From a virus, in IMG/VR virus record IMGVR_UViG_3300021368_000998, positions 1 to 51,269 of that record: a DNA stretch of 51,269 nt, one strand, 5' to 3'. A program made the translations under genes and the position numbers. The notes beneath the pieces are model-generated. The model did no database searches. It was not told the origin of the DNA and worked only from the letters and a program-made list of their open reading frames with translations. Below are positions 45,829-51,269 of this stretch, in pieces. How positions within the stretch are numbered: position 1 is the stretch's first letter; the number at the start of each line of letters is the position of its first letter.

Positions 45829-46087
45829 GGAACTGTCCGATCTGTCATTAAGCAGAAAAGAATGTCCGAAGTGTGGTGCTGTCTGGATCAATAACCAGCA
45901 TTACTGGTCTGGCACAGGTGTTAAAGGAAATGAAAGAGATCTCGCTGGTCTTGTTTGCAACAAACTAGGCGATGACCAATGCATCAATCCCGAGAAAGGC
46001 GCTGAAGGTGGCGACAACTGGGAGAAGCGTCTCGAAGACCTCGAAAAATTTGCCGAGGAAAAAGAAGGTAAATGGTGGGACAAATAA
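45815..46087 (+). CDS. Small putative zinc-binding protein
   Basis: This 90-residue protein has CPKCG at residues 17-21 and two later cysteines (VCNKLGDDQC), giving a C-x2-C...C-x6-C set that could bind zinc. The C-terminus is acidic and Trp-containing (NWEKRLEDLEKFAEEKEGKWW). It lies directly upstream of gp17 and overlaps the membrane protein gene by 14 bases. Comparable genes are found at this place in cyanophages. Function is unknown; a protein- or nucleic-acid-binding role is only inferred from the Cys pattern. Confidence 0.72.
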   Translation: MTNDKELSDLSLSRKECPKCGAVWINNQHYWSGTGVKGNERDLAGLVCNKLGDDQCINPEKGAEGGDNWEKRLEDLEKFAEEKEGKWWDK

Positions 46088-46090
46088 ATA
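46083..46090 (+). promoter_or_regulatory. Late promoter-like element before gp17
   Basis: AATAAATA overlaps the stop of the upstream gene, 22 bases before ATG 46113. The following bases contain two ACTAGT hexamers (46090-46095 and 46101-46106) separated by five bases, which can pair as a short hairpin followed by TTT; this could be a weak attenuator. Confidence 0.5.
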
Positions 46091-46112
46091 CTAGTGGTGA
46101 ACTAGTTTTCTT

Positions 46113-47762
46113 ATGGCATCCGATCAGATTTATCTTGGCAACCCGCTTCTAAAGAAAGCGAACGTTCAGATTGACTTTACAAAAGAACAGGTTGCAGAAT
46201 TTATCAAGTGTAAAGAAGATCCCGTATACTTCACAAAGAACTATGTGAAGATCGTCTCACTTGACGAAGGTCTGGTGCCATTTAAAATGTGGGACTTTCA
46301 AGAGGAGTTAATCGAGAAGTTCCACCACAATAGATTCAACATTGCCAAGCTGCCTCGCCAGACTGGCAAATCTACTACTGTCGTTTCATACCTACTACAC
46401 TATCTCATTTTTAATGACAACGTTAACGTAGGTATCCTGGCGAACAAAGCATCGACTGCTAGGGACCTTTTAGCAAGACTTGCAACAGCATATGAAAACT
46501 TGCCCAAATGGATCCAGCAAGGTGTGGTAGTATGGAACAAAGGAAACATCGAATTAGAAAATGGCAGTAAGATATTGGCAGCTTCTACGTCTGCAAGTGC
46601 TGTCCGAGGTATGTCGTTCAACATCATCTTTCTCGACGAGTTCGCGTTCGTCCCAAATCACATTGCTGACTCGTTCTTTGCCTCTGTTTATCCTACTATT
46701 ACGTCTGGTAAAAGCACCAAGGTAATTATCATCTCTACCCCACAGGGTATGAACCACTTCTATAAGATGTGGACAGATGCAGTCAACGGCAGAAACGGAT
46801 ATACATTCCACGAAGTCCACTGGTCACAGGTTCCTGGTAGGGATGCTGACTGGAAAGAACAAACAATTAAGAACACAAGTGAACGTCAGTTCACACAAGA
46901 ATTTGAATGTGAATTCTTAGGATCGGTTGACACTTTGATTGCTGCCTCTAAACTAAAGGCATTAGTATTTGAAGATCCAATCTCCCAGAATAAAGGACTT
47001 GACATTTATGAAAAACCAAAGGACAAGTCTGAATATCTTATTACTGTTGATGTTAGTAGGGGCGTTGGCGGAGACTATTCTGCTTTTATTGTTTTCGACA
47101 TTACTACAGTTCCCTACCGCATAGTAGCAAAATATCGAAACAACGAAGTAAAACCAATGTTGTTTCCCAACATTATCAATGACGTTGCCCGAGCATTCAA
47201 CAACGCTTGGGTACTCTGCGAAGTCAATGATATTGGGGATCAAGTAGCATCTATTCTAAACTTCGATCTTGAGTATCCCAACGTTCTTATGTGCGCCATG
47301 CGTGGACGTGCTGGTCAGATTGTTGGACAGGGATTCTCTGGTAACAAGACACAACTTGGTGTCAAGATGAGTGTGACAGTTAAGAAGGTGGGTTGTGCAA
47401 ACCTCAAAACTATTGTAGAAGATGACAAACTCATCTTTAATGACTACGACATCATTAATGAGTTAACAACCTTCATTCAAAAGAAACAATCATTTGAAGC
47501 AGACGAGGGATTCCATGATGACCTTGTTATGTGTATGGTTATCTTTGCCTGGTTGGTTCAGCAAGATTACTTCAAAGAGATGACTGACAATGATATTCGT
47601 CAGCGTATCTATGATGAGCAGAAGAACCAGATTGAACAAGACATGGCACCATTCGGATTTATCACCACAGGTCTAGAAGGTGATGAAGGGTTTGTCACTG
47701 ATGGTACTGTATGGTATGGAGATACCCAAGAAGAAGTTGGATATATGTGGGATTATCGCTAA
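46113..47762 (+). CDS. gp17: Large terminase subunit gp17 (ATPase/nuclease)
   Basis: This is a 549-residue protein; T4 gp17 is 610 residues. It has the packaging ATPase Walker A at residues 80-88 (LPRQTGKST), Walker B with D175-E176 in NIIFLDEFAF, and a coupling motif in VIIISTPQGMNHFYKMW. The C-terminal RNase H-like nuclease shows three acidic clusters: D313 in TVDVSRGVGGDYSAF, E370/D373 in CEVNDIG and D469/D470 in FHDDLVMCM. It docks on the portal (gp20), translocates DNA into the prohead and cuts concatemers. gp16 lies 1.3 kb upstream with five small genes between, unlike T4 where 16 and 17 are adjacent. Its TAA overlaps the next ATG. Confidence 0.97.
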   Translation: MASDQIYLGNPLLKKANVQIDFTKEQVAEFIKCKEDPVYFTKNYVKIVSLDEGLVPFKMWDFQEELIEKFHHNRFNIAKLPRQTGKSTTVVSYLLHYLIFNDNVNVGILANKASTARDLLARLATAYENLPKWIQQGVVVWNKGNIELENGSKILAASTSASAVRGMSFNIIFLDEFAFVPNHIADSFFASVYPTITSGKSTKVIIISTPQGMNHFYKMWTDAVNGRNGYTFHEVHWSQVPGRDADWKEQTIKNTSERQFTQEFECEFLGSVDTLIAASKLKALVFEDPISQNKGLDIYEKPKDKSEYLITVDVSRGVGGDYSAFIVFDITTVPYRIVAKYRNNEVKPMLFPNIINDVARAFNNAWVLCEVNDIGDQVASILNFDLEYPNVLMCAMRGRAGQIVGQGFSGNKTQLGVKMSVTVKKVGCANLKTIVEDDKLIFNDYDIINELTTFIQKKQSFEADEGFHDDLVMCMVIFAWLVQQDYFKEMTDNDIRQRIYDEQKNQIEQDMAPFGFITTGLEGDEGFVTDGTVWYGDTQEEVGYMWDYR

Positions 47763-47989
47763 TGGATTTAGATGATCAATTCAAATTAGAACACTTATTT
47801 TTAAGGGAAAGGAAGTGTAGGACGTGTCATACTACAAAAAATCTTTTAGAAGATTATTATTTGATAAGAAGAACTAGGGGTGACTTGCCATCATCATATT
47901 CATATGAGTGCAAAGATTGCACCATAAATCGTGTCATGAATTCAAGAAAAAACGACACGCCTTCAAAAAATGACTATCCAGACTGGTAG
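47762..47989 (+). CDS. Small Cys4 zinc-finger-like protein
   Basis: This is a 75-residue protein. The start chosen is ATG 47762, which overlaps the gp17 stop (TAATG); a longer in-frame GTG/ATG start at 47711 would overlap gp17 by 52 bases and is less likely. It has C-x2-C (RKCRTCHTTKNLLEDYY) and C-x2-C (YSYECKDCTINRV) separated by about 27 residues, with basic residues between. This resembles the zinc-binding part of endonuclease VII/HNH-like small proteins in phages, but no HNH catalytic core is visible, so it may only bind nucleic acid. Confidence 0.7.
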   Translation: MDLDDQFKLEHLFLRERKCRTCHTTKNLLEDYYLIRRTRGDLPSSYSYECKDCTINRVMNSRKNDTPSKNDYPDW

Positions 47990-48029
47990 TGTGTTCATGC
48001 ATTGTTTCCCCACTCAAGCAGTCCAAAAT

Positions 48030-48037
48030 AATAAATA
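48030..48037 (+). promoter_or_regulatory. Late promoter-like element before gp18
   Basis: AATAAATA lies in the 85-base gap between the zinc-finger gene and gp18, about 37 bases before ATG 48075. A strong ribosome binding site (AAGGAG, 48062-48067) lies just before gp18, suitable for a highly expressed sheath protein. The rest of the gap shows no other clear signal. Confidence 0.6.
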
Positions 48038-48074
48038 ATTTTAGATTAATACTGGACATACCAAGGAGAAAAAC

Positions 48075-50282
48075 ATGGCAAGTCAAGTCTCGCCTGGAAT
48101 TTTAATTAAGGAGCGTGACCTTACTAATGCTGTCGTGACAGGTGCGTTGGCTATTAGAGCTGCACACACCTCATCTTTTCGTAAGGGACCAATCGGTGAT
48201 ATCGTAAATATCAATACTCAAAAAGAACTCATCTCTGTTTTCGGTGCTCCCGCAGACGAGAATGCAGAAGACTGGATGGTAGCATCTGAGTTTCTGAACT
48301 ACGGCGGCAGACTCGCTGTTGTTCGTGCAGAAAGCGCAGGTCTACTAAACGCTGCTGCTGATGGCGCTGGCGTCCTCATCAAGAATGATGACGATTGGAT
48401 GTCTGGAACAGGAGTTGCTAAGGTATTCGCTGCTAGATCTGCAGGAACCTGGGGCAATGGTCTCATGGCAGTCTTGGTTGATAGAGGTGCCGATTATCTC
48501 GTCACTCTAGCTTCTGCTCCTACCGACACTGCTGCTGGAACAACTCTAACATTTGCTAATGGTCATACTGCTAGTATTCTCTCGTATGACTCTGCTACTA
48601 ACACTGCAACAGTAACTTCTAGCGATGCACTAACTTCTGCATCTGCTCTAACTTCTCCTGATCAGGGTGTAATTGCAACCTTCACCGACAATGGTACAAT
48701 TGACGGCAGCAGAACTCCTAGCACAACAACTAATGGTGTTGCTGCTTCTGGTGGTACTGGAACTGGCGCAACCTTCGATGTTGTAACCGATGGTTCTGGT
48801 GTTCCCACCATTACCCTTGCTGCTGGTGGATCTGGATACAACGCAACTGAAACTCTAACCATTCTTGGTGCAGCTCTTGGCGGTGGTGCAGACATCACCA
48901 TCACAGTTTCCACAATTGTTGATGACAGCATCAACGTTACCGAAGTTAAGGACTGGTTCCTCAACACCACAATCGGAAGCACTGGTCTAAAACTATCTGC
49001 TATCGGTCCTCGTCCTGGCACTTCCCAGTTCGCTGCAGATAACGGCATCCAGCATGACCAAGTTCACTTCGCAGTTATCGACACCACTGGTGATCTAACT
49101 GGTGCTGCTAACACCATCGTGGAGAGATTCACTTATCTCTCCAAACTAACCGATGGTAAGAGCGAAGAAAACGCTAACATTTACTACAAGTCTGTTATTA
49201 ACGAACAGTCTGCATACCTCTTCCACGGCGCTGCTGCATCTGTTCAGGTTGCTGCATCTGGTGAAGCATGGGGACAAAGCGTTGCTGAAGTCAAAGGAGA
49301 TGCAGGCACTGCATTCGCAAGATCCACTGGTTACTGGCAAGCACTAAGTGGTGGTGTTGATGGTTATTCCTACACCTCTGGCGAATTCGCTGCAGGCATG
49401 GATCTCTTTATTGACACAGAAGAAACCGAAATCGATTTCGTCCTTATGGGCGGTTCGATGGCAACCGAGACTGATACTAAAGCAAAAGCAGTAAAAGTAA
49501 TTGCAGTTGCTGATGGTAGAAAGGATGCAATTGCATTTGTTTCTCCACACAAAGCAAATCAAATCGCAGCATCTGGTGGCGCACTAACCAGCACCCAGCA
49601 AAGAGAGAACACTCTTGCGTTCTTCAGCGATATTGCTTCTAGTTCTTATGCTGTTCTCGATAGTGGTTATAAGTATGCTTATGATCGCTTCAACGATAAG
49701 TATCGCTACATTCCTTGCAACGGCGACGTTGCTGGTCTCTGTGTTCAGACTTCTTCCATCCAGGAAGACTGGTATTCTCCTGCAGGTCTGAATCGTGGTG
49801 GTATCCTGAACGCTGTCAAACTTGCTTACAATCCTAACAAGGCAGACAGAGACGAGTTGTATCAAGCACGCATCAATCCAATCACTTCCCTCAAGGGACA
49901 AGGTATTGTTCTCTTCGGTGACAAGACTGCACTATCTGCACCTTCTGCATTCGATCGTATCAACGTTCGTCGTCTCTTCCTCAATCTTGAGAAGAGAGCT
50001 CGCAGACTGGCAGAAGGCGTTCTCTTTGAGCAGAACGATGCAACCACAAGATCTGGTTTCGCTACCGCTCTCAACTCTTACCTCTCCGAGGTTCAAGCAC
50101 GTAGAGGCGTCACCGATTACCTCGTAGTTTGCGACGAGTCAAACAACACTCCTGACGTTATTGATCGCAACGAATTCGTTGCTGAGGTTTATGTAAAACC
50201 AACACGCTCGATTAACTATATCACAGTTACATTCACCGCAACTAAGACTGGAGTTAGCTTCAGTGAAGTTGTAGGTCGCTGA
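48075..50282 (+). CDS. gp18: Tail sheath protein gp18
   Basis: This is a 735-residue protein; T4 gp18 is 659 residues. The N-terminus (SPGILIKERDLTNAVV; AAHTSSFRKGPIGDIV; FGAPADENAEDWMVASEFLN) and the C-terminus (LFLNLEKRARRLAEGVLFEQ, TRSGFATALNSYLSEVQARR, YVKPTRSINYITVTF) match myovirus sheath proteins. The C-terminal strand and helix mediate subunit linking and tube contact. Residues about 219-285 (48729-48930) are a Gly/Thr-rich insertion ending in GGSGYNATETLTILGA, a GxGY unit like those in the fibre proteins, probably on the outer surface. It has AAGGAG seven bases before the ATG and a late promoter. Confidence 0.95.
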   Translation: MASQVSPGILIKERDLTNAVVTGALAIRAAHTSSFRKGPIGDIVNINTQKELISVFGAPADENAEDWMVASEFLNYGGRLAVVRAESAGLLNAAADGAGVLIKNDDDWMSGTGVAKVFAARSAGTWGNGLMAVLVDRGADYLVTLASAPTDTAAGTTLTFANGHTASILSYDSATNTATVTSSDALTSASALTSPDQGVIATFTDNGTIDGSRTPSTTTNGVAASGGTGTGATFDVVTDGSGVPTITLAAGGSGYNATETLTILGAALGGGADITITVSTIVDDSINVTEVKDWFLNTTIGSTGLKLSAIGPRPGTSQFAADNGIQHDQVHFAVIDTTGDLTGAANTIVERFTYLSKLTDGKSEENANIYYKSVINEQSAYLFHGAAASVQVAASGEAWGQSVAEVKGDAGTAFARSTGYWQALSGGVDGYSYTSGEFAAGMDLFIDTEETEIDFVLMGGSMATETDTKAKAVKVIAVADGRKDAIAFVSPHKANQIAASGGALTSTQQRENTLAFFSDIASSSYAVLDSGYKYAYDRFNDKYRYIPCNGDVAGLCVQTSSIQEDWYSPAGLNRGGILNAVKLAYNPNKADRDELYQARINPITSLKGQGIVLFGDKTALSAPSAFDRINVRRLFLNLEKRARRLAEGVLFEQNDATTRSGFATALNSYLSEVQARRGVTDYLVVCDESNNTPDVIDRNEFVAEVYVKPTRSINYITVTFTATKTGVSFSEVVGR

Positions 50283-50327
50283 TTTTAAAGTTCCATAACA
50301 AACATCAAACGAGGTTAAAAGAAAACA

Positions 50328-50936
50328 ATGGCAACTAAGTTAAGCAACTTTATCGGTGATATCGGTCAAGGCGTTAAGCCTAATATGTTTATGGTTGATA
50401 TCACATTCCCCGATTCGACCGCAGATTCTGAAAAGGATATGGTCAACCTGCTATGCAAGTCGGCAGCACTTCCTGCATCCAACCTGGGTGTAATCGAAGT
50501 TCCTTTCCGTGGTAGAACAGTTAAGATCGCTGGTGATCGCACCTTCGATACATGGACTGCAACCTTCTTCAACGATAAGGAAATGAAGATCCGTGCATAC
50601 TTCGAGCAGTGGTTGGCGTCGATGAATACACATGAGGGCAACACTGCTCCTCTGTTTACACCAAGTGAGACTGATGGTTACACTAGAACCATGAGGGTCA
50701 AGCAACTGGAGAAGAATGGTTCTGCGGATGGCGAAGTTCTACGTCAGTATGAAATGTACTTTGCATTCCCAACCAACGTTTCTCAGATCGATCTTGCTTA
50801 TGACAGCAACGATCAGATCGAAGAGTTCACAGTTGAATTCCAGTATTCCTACTGGAAGGCAGTTTCTGGAACATCACAGACAGGCGTCAGTGGCGTCAAG
50901 TCTGGCATTGGCGATCAGCGTCTAGTTGAAGGTTGA
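50328..50936 (+). CDS. gp19: Tail tube protein gp19
   Basis: This is a 202-residue protein; T4 gp19 is 163 residues. The pattern MFMVDITFPD, LCKSAALPASNLGVIEVPFRG, TFDTWTATFFNDKEMKIRAYFEQW, RQYEMYFAFPTNVSQIDL and EEFTVEFQYSYWK is characteristic of gp19, which stacks as hexameric rings to make the inner tube. The C-terminal ~25 residues (SGTSQTGVSGVKSGIGDQRL) are an extra Gly/Ser-rich tail. It lies 45 bases after gp18, with CGAGG before the ATG as a ribosome binding site and no clear late promoter, so it may share the gp18 transcript. Confidence 0.95.
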   Translation: MATKLSNFIGDIGQGVKPNMFMVDITFPDSTADSEKDMVNLLCKSAALPASNLGVIEVPFRGRTVKIAGDRTFDTWTATFFNDKEMKIRAYFEQWLASMNTHEGNTAPLFTPSETDGYTRTMRVKQLEKNGSADGEVLRQYEMYFAFPTNVSQIDLAYDSNDQIEEFTVEFQYSYWKAVSGTSQTGVSGVKSGIGDQRLVEG

Positions 50937-50942
50937 TAAATA
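50935..50942 (+). promoter_or_regulatory. Late promoter-like element before gp20
   Basis: GATAAATA overlaps the gp19 stop and ends 28 bases before the gp20 ATG (50971). The match is 7 of 8 to the T4 late consensus. Confidence 0.5.
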
Positions 50943-50970
50943 GTTCTAGGAATAGATCTGTTTTCGACTG

Positions 50971-51269
50971 ATGAGTCAACTATTTGGTTTTATTATTAAT
51001 AAGAAGGAGGGTCAGAAGGGTCAGTCCCCTGTCCCTCCTAACAATGAGGCATCCGTCAGCACTGTTGCTGGCGGATATTTTGGTACATACGTTGATACGT
51101 CTGGTGGACAAAATTCAAGAAACGAGTACGAACTCATTCGCAGATATCGTGACATGTCCCTTCATCCCGAAGTGGATACTGCCATCGATGAAATTGTGAA
51201 TGAGTTTGTTGTTAATGATGGTGATGACAAACCCGTAGAGGTTGACCTACAGAATCTAGAAGTAGGTGC
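50971..51269 (+). CDS. gp20: Portal vertex protein gp20, 3' end outside window
   Basis: Ninety-nine codons are visible from ATG 50971 to the window end with no stop. The protein begins MSQLFGFIINKKEGQKGQSP and continues with SVSTVAGGYFGTYVD, RNEYELIRRYRDMSLHPEVDT and AIDEIVNEFVV, which are typical of the gp20 N-terminus in T4-like phages. gp20 forms the dodecameric portal through which gp17 pumps DNA and on which the neck assembles. Its position after gp19 fits T4 order. The partial length prevents any check of the rest. Confidence 0.95.
   Translation, partial: MSQLFGFIINKKEGQKGQSPVPPNNEASVSTVAGGYFGTYVDTSGGQNSRNEYELIRRYRDMSLHPEVDTAIDEIVNEFVVNDGDDKPVEVDLQNLEVG

Noticed and set aside
47711-47761. 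Upstream start for the zinc-finger gene
   Set aside because: It would overlap gp17 by 52 bases with an unlikely N-terminus; the TAATG start at 47762 matches the coupling seen elsewhere in the window.
50984-51199. Open + strand frame inside the last 300 bases
   Set aside because: Shadow of gp20. The frame from 50971 gives the recognisable portal N-terminus, whereas this one gives a Leu/Arg-rich chain.

Overview
The window is a late structural gene block of a T4-like myovirus, most likely a marine cyanophage (Synechococcus/Prochlorococcus type; a related marine host cannot be excluded). The evidence is the T4 morphogenesis order gp13-gp14-gp15-gp16-gp17-gp18-gp19-gp20 from 41921 to the right edge, a cyanophage-style baseplate and fibre block to its left, moderate to low GC (about 40% by eye), and T4-type late promoter elements (ATAAATA-like) ahead of many genes. 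Every supported gene is on the + strand. Most genes touch or overlap by 1-14 bases, and no tRNA, integrase, insertion sequence, CRISPR array or photosynthesis gene was seen.

Layout. (1) 1-20026, baseplate and adsorption apparatus: a giant YHYH-domain structural protein entering from the left edge (1-9225), a 180-aa protein, a gp8-type baseplate wedge protein (9816-11693) and a 2,759-aa DUF4815-type structural protein (11747-20026). (2) 20023-35123, fibres: a 64-aa coiled-coil protein, a 1,423-aa fibre-like protein carrying a cupredoxin-like module, a 169-aa protein and a 3,362-aa repeat-built fibre protein. (3) 35163-41330, adhesin and enzyme cassette: two paralogous glycine-rich adhesin-like proteins flank four probable Fe(II)/2-oxoglutarate oxygenases and a flavin-dependent tryptophan-halogenase homologue. 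(4) 41333-41869, two small proteins ending in a strong intrinsic terminator. (5) 41921-51269, neck (gp13, gp14), tail completion (gp15), terminase (gp16, gp17) with six small genes between and after the two subunits, tail sheath (gp18), tail tube (gp19) and the start of the portal (gp20).

How the genes work together. Regions 1 and 2 build the baseplate and the host-recognition fibres. Region 5 builds the contractile tail and neck and packages DNA. Region 3 is the most unusual part: five enzyme genes appear to be cotranscribed with a fibre-tip-like gene, which suggests, as inference only, that these enzymes act on virion proteins or on a metabolite made late in infection. The large virion proteins, and even the tail sheath, share a recurring Gly-rich 'GxGY' beta module, so modular exchange between virion genes appears to have shaped this region.
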